Shown one piece after another: positions 45,401 through 60,400 of a DNA stretch of 64,000 bases; position 1 is the first letter of the stretch, and each line of letters begins with the position of its first letter. A program made the translations under genes and the position numbers. Source of the DNA: Rostratula benghalensis (Eukaryota > Chordata > Aves > Charadriiformes > Rostratulidae); NCBI GenBank assembly GCA_013399305.1, contig VXAI01000049.1, forward strand, positions 2,179,965-2,243,964, read 5' to 3'. Below the pieces are notes generated by a model. That model was not told where the DNA came from and ran no database searches. It saw only the letters and a program-made list of their open reading frames with translations.

Positions 45401-48400
45401 ATCCAGTCGACAGTAATAGTCAATCTGCAAAGGGACCAAATCCCATAAATTTAATCCATATCCTATCTTGCCTAAAAAATATTAGCCAATTTATTCAAAA
45501 AGTATAGGAGCAATAAAGCTCCAAGGCTTTTTGAGCCTAGATAGTTATGAAAAATGCACTTTGAGAACAAAGGTCATAAAAATATGAAGCAGTCAGTATG
45601 AATGAATGCCACTTGGGTACCAGCAGTTGTATTTACCAAAATTACATTTTAATAATATGGTGATTATTTTTTATCTTTAATAACTGCCTTGATTTAGATA
45701 AATATTGTCACAAATACAGAGGGATCCAAATTGGAAGAATTGGGAAGTTCTGACTTCTGTAATGCAAACACTATTGAAAAGTATAAAAATCCTCCCACCC
45801 TCTCACAGTAATAATTGTGGCGTTATTTATAGTTAAGTACAAGTGAGTATATTATCTACAACTAAGTACAAGAACATATATTCAAAAGATAAACGTGTTA
45901 ATTTACAACACAATTTCAGTGAAAAACACCTTTGCATTTCATTTAAATCAACTTACTGTAAGTAAAAGAAATAACTTATCGCTTTTTAAATACATACCTG
46001 CTTTGCAAGTAAAATTAGGGTTATGTAAAACAGAACCAGATATAAATTAGTCATTATCTTTGGCTCTTTGATGAAAAGCCTGAAAATAAGAAAGCAAGAC
46101 AAAGTCACCTGTATCCTTTAAGAAAATCCACGCGATTAAGGGTTGGGGGGTGGAAGGGAAGGGGAAGGGAAGAAGAGCAGAGCAAAAGAGGGTGTCTCTG
46201 ATCAGACACCAACCACCAAACACCAGCGTTCCTTTGTGCCAGTGCCTGGCTCGTTATAGGTCCCTTCCTAACGAGGAGAAAGGCTCATCATTCATGAACT
46301 CATTTTATGTAGTGACAAAAGGGGTGTTGAAGCCTTGGTGGAGTGGGCTCCTGGAGTGAGACATCCATGTAAATGTGGATTTATCTTAAAGGAGCCACCT
46401 TCATTTCCACTGCACTGAGCTGCAGCTTTCCTGCCCATGTTGCCCCACAAAAACACAGGCAATGAAACCTTGAAGTAGGAAAAGAAACTTTCTCATTTGT
46501 GGAAGGAAAGAGGATAACTAATAACGCCCTGAATCACTAAAGTGAAGACAGCTGATAAACCACACCTATCTATAGTTCCATAGAAGCCTGAGATGCCACT
46601 CATCTCATAGTGAGATCAGCCTGACCACATCTATTCCTTTCCACAAATGCATCAATCTCAGGCTATTCATATAATGAGAATTTCAGTTAAGAACCTAAAT
46701 TAAGAGCTCATTTAGGCTTTTTTCTTTTTTTAAGCTGTGCTGACAGCTCACAGTTAGCCTCTGCAAAATAAATTTATCCTCATCTCCAGCTGTGAGACTA
46801 TGCTAAGAAACTGAGAAAGATCTACAAAGGAAGAGAACCCTTCCACATGATTTCTTGTGGGTCTTTTTTTTTTCAGTTTCTTCAATTAGATCAGGTTAAT
46901 TGTGTTACTTTCAAAATACATGCCGTTAGTAAGGTAATTAAATTAGGAGTTTGCTGCCCTATTGACTAGCAAGGTCTCACCAGTGCAGCTTGAGCATCAA
47001 ACTTTTAGCAAAGCTTTTCTTCATGCCTTATCATGAGATTAATGTTCTACCCCCTAGTTTTTAATGTAAGCTAAGCTTCCTGAGATCACAAAAGCCACAG
47101 TACAGATTTTTTCAGAAAACACATACTTTCATAAAAATAAAAAAAATTTAAAAGGTGATATAGTCTAATATGACTTCCTTGTCATTAACTTCACAGCAAG
47201 ATTTGCAGTGTCTGACTTACAGGATTTGATATTGCAGTATTCCAATAAGCGTACAAAAAATCTTACACCTCCTTAATGAAACATTATTGTCAATTATCAG
47301 AAACTTTACACTGCACCTGGTGTTGTTGCTGTGGAAGCTCGAGGTTTGGTGCTGAGGGGTATTAAAAACGGTGAGGTACACAGTCACAGCGATGGACAGG
47401 AGGAGAACTTTAACTTCGAAGCTGATTTGAAGAAATACCGAGCAAGCAATGAAGCCCAATATGCAGCAGTAAGCATAATACTGTAAAAGAAGAATTAAAA
47501 GAGCAGTTGCATTATTCTGGCTCCATGCCTAAGAGATTTTCAAACCATAACAAACACTCTAAGTTTGTGATCGTTGCAATTTAAACAGAAGAATTTATAA
47601 TCACTTGCTAAATACACTTAAAGCTTTATTTTTAATTGCACGACTAGGCTTAATACCTTTTTTAGTTGACTTTTTTAATTTTTAAGACAAGCAAAAAGAT
47701 TTAAAAGGAAAAATCATCACACCAACATAAGCAATGTCAGATAAAAAAAACTGAAGTGTTGAAAATTTATCTTCTGAAGTCTAATAATTTAAGCAATTAG
47801 CCATTTAAAGTTCAAGGCTAACCTAAAGTAGGTTCGTGGGCCAGTGAGCAGGCTCTGAACCAGGAACTCTGGCATCCTGGTCCTGGTTTTGACAGTGCCT
47901 GCCCCTTGGCAACCTTAAGCAGGTACCACATTCCCATCTCCCCCTATGCTAACAGGTGAAGGCCGTGACCCGTTATCCAACCTTAGACACAGCTCCTTCA
48001 GAAGAACTTGATGCTAATAAGCATTACCGAGCCAGGGTCATTACCCAGTGGATTTACTGAAACATCTCCCTGAGAAATCAGAGTTCAGGTGTGGTGTCCA
48101 GGGCCAGCAGGCAGCACTGAAGCTGTCAGGGGTAAGAGAGCATGTTGCACAGAGAGGATTGCTCCCCGCAGCCGCAGGCAGTGGTATAAGATGCTGAGGC
48201 AGCATGCTCTAGTCTGCAAACAACTCCAAAGTTACCTCAGCCCCTGCTCCTCAAGCATTTATTTCTCTTTATGTGCAAAGCACAGTTTTTCACCAGAGAT
48301 CTGGGACAGCCTTAGCTCAAGAGTTAACTTTTCTGCTGAAATGAATGAAAACAGACCAATTCACCAGACAGCTCTGGATCAGAGCCCGTATAGCAACGTA

Positions 48401-51400
48401 CTCTCCCCACTCGGTGACCCTCAAGGCACTGAGTCTAGCCTACAAAAGGTAACCACCGCTTAGTTATAACCCCGACACCAAACCTGAAGAGAAACTGCTA
48501 CATAGAGAGCACTGACACAGGTCTGCTGGCCATTTAAGGCCCTTTCACTCTTATCAATCCATTTTACTGCACATGCAGCTCTCATCTCTCACACTTGAAG
48601 ATAATTGTCATCCTGTTCTATTGCTTTTCCGCAAAGTTTTAGATTTACTTTTACACCTGAAATATCAAAAAACTGCAAAGCTATAGTGTATTCAGCACAG
48701 CAACAGCAGCTGAAATAGCCGGATTTCATTAGGAACATTTCTGCTGTCAGAAAACCCGCTGCTTTACACAGTGACACAGCCTGCCAGTTGTTAGTAATGG
48801 ACACAACATACCAAGATTTGGGGTTTAAAGTAACATGCATTCACTACTTACAGTTTCCTCAAGGCAGGATTGAGTTGTTTTCTCAAACGGCTGATTTAGA
48901 GACATGCAAGAACAGAAAATCACCAGATGAGTACAATGTGCATTATGTCTGTGTAACTTAGCATTTTTTGTAAGGACTTAACTCAATATAGGGCCCTCCC
49001 ACAATCTGCTGCGCAGGGTTCAAGAACAGGCCTGCCATCTAAAGGGGCAGCATCCCAAACATTTAGATGATCTCAAAACCAAATGCTGCTTTGGAATTAG
49101 AGAGAAAAACATGAAACCCTCAATAATGACACAGAAGGATTATTTGTAATTGCTGAATCTCTCCTTACAAAAACACTAGAGAACACCTTTCAAAGGTGCT
49201 GAGTAATCAAAATAAGCCAAGACTTCAGCTTTATCTGGGACTTTTGAAAATCCCTAAAAAAAAAATCCCTTTAAGAGGCCCAGTAAGGCCATAGCAAATG
49301 ATAGAAAATATCCTCAGAACTTTCTTGTGGCACAAGTCAGTCTGTGCTTACTGATTTAAATATTCTAGCTTTGTAAAAAGCTGAAGAGATATCAAAACTC
49401 TGCCATCCACCTGTATTATACACACCATCCAAGCCTCAGTTCATTTGAGCCTTAGAAATGGAGACAGTGCTCTACTCACATAGCTTGTAGCACCCAGGTC
49501 ATTTGATCCAGTACAGTTTGCAGGTTTGTTCTTTTCAGTAGTCTTGGTTTATTGAGGGGAAAAAACCAACAACAAAACAGTAAGAAAACCACCATAGAAA
49601 CTTGTTAGCTGGTAGTCATTAATTTTAAGTTTTTTCTCCATATATTATACAATCAGTCTTGATCTGGCTGCCCTTTCAGTGCTAGTGCAATACAAATGTT
49701 GAAATACAACGATATCCCATACAGTTGTGTAAAACCTATGCAAACACACAAGGTGTGTGAAGGTTAAAATTGCCAAGTATTTACCTATTTTTAAATTTGG
49801 GGTAAAGTTTCACATTACAGTTAGGTTAGCATAACTGGCCCAAACGCCTGGTTCTGTCTCACAGCTGCTGTCCCTGTTTTCTTTTAGAATGTCTCTGGTG
49901 GTGTTCACCACCGTGAGTCAACCAAAGGACCTAAGCCAGCAGAAAAACAACCCTACAAAGAAAATTAAGCATTTTCTACAGTTTAGCTTTTACACACAAA
50001 CTAAACTTAAAAGACAGACTCCATTTGCATCTTAGCCTAGCAGTAATACATGTAACCACTTCAGTTTTTAAAATTAAAAATAAATACATAAATAAAAGAA
50101 GAGTCAAGCCATATTCTTCCCGTCTCCACCTGTGCTATTACCAGCTGGTGCAAACAGCACAGGAAAATGCTTCAAACTTCTACCCACTGCAGCCAAACAT
50201 TTATACCCAGTGAAATAAAAAAATGGAAGACATTAGTGATGACAGTTACAACTGACAGTAATTATAAATACCACCTTGAAAGCAAGAAAAGGTGATGTCT
50301 ATCACATCAACTCAAGTCTATCACACATCAACTTTCAGTTCTACAAACTTGGAAATTTTACTTCTAGTACTTTTACCTTTAATGCTTGGTGCAGGAACCT
50401 TGTGTAAATCAACTCATGTTGTTAATCAGACATTAGGAAAAGGAGCAAAAAGCAAGGTATTTGAAAAGAATACAGGAAGTTACTTACACTGTGGATGCTA
50501 TAATAAGTTCACAGAATAAACACAATGTGATTACTTACCAAATTAAAGATGGCTATGATGAGCAAGGCACCTATAGTGATAACTGCTAATGGAAGCCTCA
50601 GTAAAGGCATTGTTTCCACCTTTTCTGAGATGGCACAAAGATGGTGCAGGGAAGGCCACTGTTCTGAGAAGCACTTCTGTAAACACAGTTTGTTTCAGTA
50701 ACATGGATAACACTGATACATGAGAAGAAACACTTCTAAACAGAAAACACTTTTTCTCTGCAGCAGAGTGTCAAGAATCTTCACTGCAATCCTAATTTAG
50801 AACCCTGAATCCATTCATTTCGATGAAATGCCTAATGCCTTTCCACAACTGAAAAATGGAGGGAATGCTTCCCTTATTTCAATGGGGCTAGGTGCTAAAA
50901 ATGTCTTAATTTCTTCTTTAAAAATAATGAATATGATCTGAAAGGTCTAGAACAAATATTACTAAAAATACAGTGACAACCTATGTTGTATTTTTTTTCA
51001 GCTATAGAGCTATAAGACTACATTTGAAACAACATTTTGAGATGACTGAGTCAAAATCAATCGTAGACAGCCCCTTCTCACCATCCTAATGTCTTCCATT
51101 TGTTCCTCTGGAGTAAACCATCTAGTAAATCATACACTGGTGATAATTGTAGGCTTTATTCAAGGATGTGACACCAAAACACTCCAAGCACAAAACTGAA
51201 GTCTGAGGCAATTGAAATCTTGGCATTTTCTGTTTCTTTTCTCCATGTTTTTTACATGTATAGAAAACAAACAGGCATACATGTACACACACCTCTCAAC
51301 ATATAGATATTAAAATCCATCCACACATATATACAAACACCATACAAGCTGTTTAACTGTTCTCTTAAATTAATCATAAAACTTAGTCCCATATACAGAG

Positions 51401-54400
51401 TACAAATTTATTTCTTTTTTTTTTTTTCTTTTCCCCTCTTTTATACAATTTGAGCCCAGCTCTGGAAGAGGCTGGTTCTTTCTGCAGCAGTTTACCTGCA
51501 GCAGGATGATTCTAAAGAGTCTCTAAAGAGAACTTCAGAACTGCCTCTCACCCTTGCTCTAACACAACATAGATGTGATGGGCCTAAGGAACTCTAAGCA
51601 TCTCTATGTCACTGCAGATTTTTAAACAGCAATTGCATGCATTTAATAATGCAAAGAAAAAGGAACTGTACACGCAAAGCGTCCTAATTGATGCAATGGT
51701 GAATTTGGAATTGTAACAGCTATGAAAGTGTTGCCAATAAATTATTCATGTTTGTAATTTCCCTGGGGCTTTACAAGTGATTATGAAAACTAATCTTGCA
51801 TTCAACTTAGTTTGACTTAATTTCTGCTATGAAAATACTGTGATTTACAACCAAAATTATTATTGAAGGCAAACATAAAAATGAAAATAAATTTTAAAAA
51901 AACCCAACAAACCAACCCCATTCAGCAAGTGTTAGTATCTTCCTCCTCCCTCTTACCCATCCATTCTGGCACCCAATTAATTCTGAATTATAGGGAGAGT
52001 TTTCAGACATGAAAAATCTGTTTTCAGGCAACAAAATCTTGTAACCCGAGTTGAAGGTTCCAGGCTCCTGCACCTCCTATTGAAATTAACAGCTTAGTTC
52101 ATCACCCTAAAAGTTAGGCCACGTTGCCCATTTACATCTATAAGCTTTTGGAAAGAGGAAACTTTTTTTCTTTTTTTAAAATAAACTTACCATACATTTC
52201 TCAGCAAAGCACACGAACAAAATGAGTACTATGATGACTGCAACAATGCCAAAGGAAATTCCTAATTTTGCAGTTCTAAAAAGAAGAGAAAGCATCAAAC
52301 AACCCAGTGCTAAATGAAAAACATTTTTAAACTCCGATTCTGATTAATATTTGCTAACAGTCCTTCTCTAAATTTAAATAAAGCTTTTCTTCTAGTAGCA
52401 CTTGCTGACCATAACGTTACACAGGGTTTTGTTGCTCTGTTGCACAAATAGTACTTTGAAATAACCTGTTCCTCACTGACAGCCTGAGCCACTACCCCAG
52501 GAATAAACCACATGAAAATTGCACTGCAACAGCCATGAAAAACAAACACAGCAAAACATTCCAAATCAAACATCTGCTTTTCTCAGAGGTGTGAGAATCT
52601 CCTCAATGTTCCCTCCTTCTATGTCTACAAACAAAACTATCACCCACCAGCTCATCCCATTTTTCTATTGCTCACTTAATGTGCTTGCAGCCAGCTATTC
52701 TTATAAAACAGTATTTTCTTACTTAACTGATCATCTCTCCATGTGTACTAAGCAAACAGAATATTAAAGGAATATTTCTATTTTGATTTCATACTGGTAT
52801 CTAGGCTCTTATGCCAACAACATGAATGCATCCTTTACAAAGAGGTAAATTAGTCCTGAGAGGTGTATGTTTCTTAAATGTAAACCCTCAGGAATTCCAA
52901 TAGACTTTAAAAAGTTTCATGTACACGAGTTTCACTTTAGCTACTGGTTAATTTGAATTATAAATTATTAAAATACTGATACTTACTTTGGCATTATAAA
53001 CATCTGTATCAGAAATATACAGAGGAACACAAAACTGGCACATGCGAAGTAACTCTTCAGTTTTGGAATAGGAATGGTGCGATACTGAAACACAGATTAT
53101 AATAAATCTTAAGGATATTTCCAGTGTTTTTTAAATTTTTAAAATTCATTATTGTGATGACACATATATGCAAATTTATACTGTATTATTAAATATATAT
53201 ATAGAACAAAAGAAAATCACCAAAATATTCACTTGAACATCTCTCTTAAAAACCAGCCCAGCCCAAAGGGTAATTTCAAACCTAGGGGGAAATCCAAGTG
53301 TGTAAGTCAGCACTTCACAGGCACATGTAATCAGAACCCTTATAAAAAAGGGCATACACAAACCTGCACTGTCTATGTACTCACACCAGTAACTACATGC
53401 TGTACATCACAGCACAGTAGATTAAAAGCCAGTTATTCAAACAGAAGTAGTACACTAGTACTTGCAATGAAACAACCACAGAAAGCAAAGTATTTTCATT
53501 ATGAAGGCAGAAACACTTTTTTTAAATAATCATCTCATTATTTTTGAGATAAATTCTTCAGAGTCAAGTTGCCAAACTCCTGCTAACTCCCTTACGGCAA
53601 GAATTTAACCACAGATTAGAGACAATTTCCTTTAATCTACATTTTATGGCAGAATAACCAACTCAAATGAGGCATGAGATCTGCTTTCTATTAGTTACCA
53701 ATGCCTCCTTGGATGTGCAGTCATCTCCAGAATCCAGTTTCAGAATGAAAAAGACCAGACAGTTTCAAATATATTCTTATGTTGCTCTGAAGTGCAAATC
53801 AAAGAACCAAAAAGGATTATTTTTGCTCCTACCAACCTCTTTTTCAAGACTGGGTTCTGCAAATATCAGTGAAAATCCCCAGAAGTCATCCGATCTGCCA
53901 CAACACGGGCTGCAGTCAGAGAGACACACGTTACAAACGAAGGGATGCACCAGGCCAAGGAGGGTAACGCAGGAGCCTGGCTGTGGGTGAGACCCCACAG
54001 CACACAGGGTGAGCATGCCGCTGGCTGACACACATATGAAAGTTGTGCAAGGTCTTTACATTTCACAGCCTAAGACATGAAGGGTTATGTTTTTATGGAG
54101 CTGACAGGCAGACCCAGAACACTCTCACAGACAGCAGCGTCTGCCGGTTACACGCACAATGTAAGCCCAGGCCTTCCCTCAGGTTTGCAAATAGGCAAGT
54201 ATAATAGCAGATGTTAAGGACAGCTCACAGCCTCCATAAACTTTTCCCAAATAATACCAGGCCCCTATTAGGAATAGCTGAGGTACAGTGATACAGGAGT
54301 TTAACTTTCTTCTTGAATGTACAGTTTTACTTTTGATAGGAAATTAAATATGGTAGTTTAAATTTAAAAAAAAATTACCTTGCCTGTGTTTGCCTGCTTT

Positions 54401-57400
54401 TAAATCCAAATATAGCACCAAATGTGCCACAAGCTACTGACAGACCATTTTTCTCCAGTGAACCAGACACTAAAGCAATTTTATTATTATCCCCCAAAAC
54501 TGCGTTTTGACTTTGTACCCTAGGTTTTGTTCAGAGCTGCATTCCATTTCCTGGCCCTTCTTATTTTAATAAACAGAACACCAACATTAGCTTCCTGTCC
54601 CATCCTACATTGCAGTTTGGCTCGTTACTTTAACAGTCATAAACAAAGCAATACTTTTACTATTTTGTGGTACTATGCCACATCAAACAGCTAGACTCTG
54701 CATTCTTGCTAAAATGATGCAGTAATACTCTCAATATATTCAAAGTAAAACCAAAAAGGAACTAAACTAAGTAAAATCCCAGTAACTTTACATATTTAAG
54801 TAATAAATTTTATATTTAGACTTAAATTGAGAATGCAGACAGTTCTCAAAGAAAAGACGAAGAAAAGAATAAAATACTGCATACTTGGTTGAACTGAGGC
54901 CCTCAATGGTTGACATCATTTCATCATAAATATCTTCCTCTATCCTTCCCTTCTGAGATGAATTTCTGAGAAAGAAATGAAGGCTGTGTCACAAATGATA
55001 TTCAGAAACAATTAATGGCTACAGAGGACCTTATTTCTCAGTACACAAGTAAGCTTCCAGGTAAAAGTTAAGCTACCAGGAAAAAGTTAAACAAGAATGC
55101 TCCAAACTGATAAACATAGACATCCATAAGCACTTCACTAAGCATTCCTTGTGTTAGTCAGATCATGCATTTTTTAAGATAGTACTTTGGAAAACTAAGG
55201 GACTGTTTCCCAAGTGAAAAAATAATCTACTGAACTCAGTGGTACAGGTCCCACAGTAAGTACTTTCACACGTAGCACCAGTGTTTATGCCACTGCGATG
55301 ACATACAGTAATACTACTAACCAAAGATACATCTTGTAAAACAGAATATATGTTTACTTCCAATAGGATATTAAACCGTGTTTATTTTGTACTATGATTT
55401 ACAAACAAACCTAGTATCTATGAGTAAGAAAACTAAAAGTGTATTTAAATAAATAAAAAAATAGTACTTGACAAACCTGTCGGAAGTTCTCTGGCGCCCA
55501 GTGGTACACAAAGGTATTTCCTAAATCAAACAAGGAATTAAGATTAAGTTACATACTCAGTAAATAACAAACAGCTATTGAAAATAAACTTCAGGAACCT
55601 GCTAAAAACATTTTTATTTACATATAAAAATCAAGAATCATTCTCAAAGAGAAAGGTTTATTACTATCTACCCTCTCTGGCAATGTTTTCTGCTTTAACA
55701 AGTTAGCATTTCTCTGAACAAAAATTTGCTAGAAAATAATTGAATAGATCTTTCCTCTTATTTTTTCCACATTCTGAAATAATTAGCATGGGCAGCTGGA
55801 AGCTACTTCCACAAACCCAGAAGACAGTTTCAAAGTTTTACTTTGAAGGTTTACTGTTACTACTGTTAAATTCAGGTACACAGGTACCTCCTAGTTCTGT
55901 ACAGACCAGGAATCATAGCAGAGAATCAGCCACAAAAGCCATGTCAGATCAAGTTTCACACCACAGCCACGAGGACTTTGCAATTGTAGGGTGCCCATCA
56001 AACCTCACCTTTCTTCGCCTTCCTTGTGAACTTGAAGAGTCGCTGCTCACACTTTCTCTGTGGTTCAGGTGGGCAAAAGGCCTGGCTGCTCCCCAGGACT
56101 CTAAATAACGTGTCATCCGAACAGACGCTCGCATCTTCAGCCCATCATTAACTCTTGTTTTAGGGAGATGATTATTTGATACGCATTGTTTGGACTAACA
56201 GGAAAAGGCACACTCATTTAGAAAAGAGAAAATGATACAAATTGCAATGAAATGAAGCTCTGTGTACTTGAGTAATTGAGGACTATACAATCTAGCCATT
56301 TAGTAGGGCTCTAAACACATAGCAGCAGCACGTCAGCAGACCTCGATTCCTTTATCTCATTTAATTAATGTGAGCTAAAGCAAATTATGACATAATTAAT
56401 TTTCTCAGCTGCCTTTACAAGCCTTTGCTTGTAACACTGCAACATTCAAACTTTGTGGTTTATTTACCATGATGTGAGAGATCTCAGGATCTCATGAACA
56501 GACACAGTTTCCTTGCAGTCAGCACAACCACAGAGGAAGAAGATTCCCAGTTCCTGAGCAAGGGCGTACCAAAACTGTGGTTGGGAGAAGATCCCACAGA
56601 TTACAGACTCAGCATTAGATTATAGCCCCATATCACAGTCAGGCAGTATATACAGGGCATAAAGCAATACCCTTGAGGATCTAAAAGGAAGCTAACACTA
56701 CAGAATAAATCAATACATCAATGACAGGTTATTCTCTTACACTTCTCAAATACATCCAAGTGAGCAGGGACCATTTCAACAGATTTAGACCCCCATGCTG
56801 GGAAGATGTGTTGTGCACATGTGCTGAGTACATAGATACAAAGATAAGATAGAGTTCTTGCCCTATACTGTTCCTTCCTGTGAAGATCCTGAAGGAATTT
56901 GTAATCTTCTTTCTTATTTTGAACTATTTTACTCATCAACCACAACAGACTCAAAATATTCCAGGTGTTTGCAGTTACCAGGCTTTAAGGGGGCACACAA
57001 CAATTGTTAACTTTACACTTTGAAAAAGAAGATGAATCTCACATCTAGAATAATAAGGAAGAAGACAACAGAAGCTATTTTATAGGGAATATTTTATCTG
57101 AAAATGGCCACACAGTACAGTTAGTCTTTCATGACTTCAACCCCGGACTTTTGACCTGGATTTGTGAGATAGACACTTCATGCAAATAAGTAGTCAAATA
57201 CTCTATGTGGACCACATAAAGAGGTTTCAGCATAACACCTACTGCCTTCAAGCTAATAGCCCTATCATAAAACAGAAGGACGCGCTTTCAGATCGAAGTC
57301 CCCAAACCAGGTCACTCAGATGACTCACACCATGCTTTAATTCTGTTCCTGAATTTAAAAGGTGTATGCAGCACAGGCACCTGTCTACTTTAAATATATG

Positions 57401-60400
57401 CATATAATTGAACAAATATGCATGTTTAAAAACATACACATACCCTTGGATCAACCACTAAGTAGGTTTTGATATTCATGGACCCCAGGTAAGGATCTCT
57501 CAAGTGTCCATTCCCCTCTTCCACTTCATAAGCTTTGCCGAGGTGGTTTAATGTGGCTTCAGTGATGTGTACGCGCCTGAGATGGGGAGACAGAACAAGA
57601 GACCCAAACGCTTACAGAAAGGTCACGTTAAGCATTTAATTTACATTTCAATGGCCACTGCTGACATTTCTGCTTTTCAGCTATCCTGTGCTTTGGCAGC
57701 CAGCTGCAAAATCCTGCCAGTACCCCAAACTGTATTTGCAATTCTCTACTGCAGTTTTGTCACACATCTTCATAGCAGGTGTGCTAAAAACCACTTCCCA
57801 GAATGAGATGGTATCAGTATAAACTTAAATTGAAATAAACAGACATTTAAGAAACCAGAAGAAATGTGCTCAGAGGAGATCTGATGACTGACAAGACAAA
57901 CTCACTCCCAGGCAGGTTTTTTCAGATGGCAAAAGCTGGAAACCAAGCTCACAAAACACAACCGAGGACTATCTCACCCTAGAAATACATGAGGAGGGGA
58001 GGAGATGGTTACAAAGTCTGGAAGAAAAAGGTGGAAAAGTTTTTTTGTCATCTGGGAGGATAATTCTGAAAGCCTGACTTTTTTTGACTGAAACAGAAGA
58101 GAGCATAACACAGCAACAGACTTCTAAGGGGAGCAGCTAGTATTTTTCTATACCCATTCACACTTTCCCATAAACATAATTTAGTTCAGTATCCCAAATC
58201 ACGTATTTCCATATAAATGATGAGTAATATCTTTTCATAGAATTTCTTAACAAGAGACTTGAGCGTGTTCATGAAATAGCATTTCTTTTCTGACACTATT
58301 TTCTCATTGTTTATCTTCCCACAGCTTTTCTTGCTTCTCTTTGGCACAGAGGGGTTAAACACCACGCTGTGGGTCCTACAATCCCTCAGCAGGCAGCTGG
58401 GAACAGAACATTTCCCAAATGGAAGCTGACAGCGCAACACTTCTGCCTCAGTACAGAGAGCAAGGTGATCCCTGCCCCATCCACCTCTACTCACACTGCA
58501 TGCAGGTTTGACTAAAGATAATTGGGCCAAAACCTGGAAACCACTGGCTTCCCACATGGAAGTAAATAGCTCCTCAATTCTTTTGGAGACAAAACTTGAG
58601 AGTTTTTGAATATACAGGATGTGTGGTTTTATTTGCTTACTGCTAATTGTCTCAAAACCCTGGTGTTTTTGATACCTTGATTATGCAGTTTTGCAATTGA
58701 GGTGAACCTTCAAATCTGAAGTTTTAAAGCTTGCTCTAAAGCATCATTTTCTCCCACAGGGACTGAGGCAAACTGGGTGATGTCTGTATTGAGCCCTAAA
58801 ACGCTCATGTACTGCAGCAAGTTTTCTTGTGGTATAAGTGGTTTTCCACTTACCTCAAAGGGCAGTACATTTGTTCACTATGCACTATTTTCCATTTTAC
58901 CAAGCTTCCTCTCCCCTCTTCCCCAGACCACACACGACCATACACTTCAGATCTTCCTGTAAACCCCCCCCCCTCCTTTTTTTTTTTCCATTTAAATTAC
59001 TGTGCTGATTTCTCACCAGTTACTAATGCTTACTGGGTTCCAGGATCAGCTCAGAAGCAAAAGGTGCTACCACTGAAGCTGCCTCTCAAAGACAAGCTGT
59101 AACATGCACTACTGCACTTACCATGCAAGTACACAATGCCTACCACACTGCACTCAATTTTCTATGCTAAAAGGTCTGAGAGTAACATACTCTGATCTTT
59201 CAGGTATGTACACGAGAGAAATGGTCGTGAATGCATTTTTAATTTTGGTTTTATGTTAGTTCTTGCTGCTTTACACTAGTGTACTACATTGTTATGAACA
59301 CAAATAATTTTTAAAATCACAAAGAAGATGAACAAGAATACTCTGACAATGGAAATAAAATATTTATATAGCCAGAAGTTTACCTGCATCCTTTCAAAAG
59401 ACTTTAGAATTCCTTCATTTACAGACACCCAAAACATACATACTTTCCATTTTAAATAAAAGCCTCCAAACTGCTCCCAGTGACCACACTTCTGCTTCCT
59501 AAGGAGCGAGACGAGCTAACACTGGAATGGGGAATCCCAGACACACCATTTTTCTGTAGAGCAGGAAACGAATGTCATTTGCATAACAAATAGAACCCAT
59601 CCTCCCTGTAAGGCTCAGCCTTCCACCCATAGAAGGTTTCCTTTGGCTCGTTCTGAAACATGCAATAAGCGAGTGCTTGATGTGTACAGGTATAGGAAGT
59701 GCAATGTTTCCGAATGAGCAAGCCAACTTAAACCAGCTGTGTTCTTTAACAGCTTATCAAACATAAGCACAAAGTATGTAATGGAACAATCAAAGTTTTC
59801 AAGAATTAGGTAATGGTCCTAAACGTGACTAAGAAAAGTATGTTTTCATGCCATATTCAGTCATGTTGTTTGCTTTACCAACAAAAGAAACTTTACAACT
59901 CTGTATTCTTGATTAATCATGCTGAGTCAACACAGTAAAATGCTCAACTTGCAGAGTCTTGCAATTGTTAACCAAGCTCCAGTTCATTTTCTTTCTGCTT
60001 CAGTTACTGATGCAAGAAAGCAGCTTAATATTCATATCCCCTTGTCACTTTGCAGAAATTATTTTTTAAAGTTACATGCTTATAACAAAACCCCTATAAT
60101 ATCACTTGGTAGAATCACATTCCAAGAGAAACCAATACTTTAGCGCTTAAACATATACCCAACACGAATGCTGTTCAAATAATAAGTATTAATTTGCAGG
60201 CTAACGAGAACCTTCAAAATCATGGTCTCATTTGGGAATGGTAAAAGGGAAAGGGCAAAAGGCAGGGGAGAGAGAATTCTAATTCCCAAATTCAACTTAG
60301 GAAATGACAGGGTGGAGATGGGGGGAATAGTACAGTTTCCTAAATGAGGAAAATATAAATATTGCTGAGCAGCACAAGGCAAGTTCCATGACAGCTTTTC

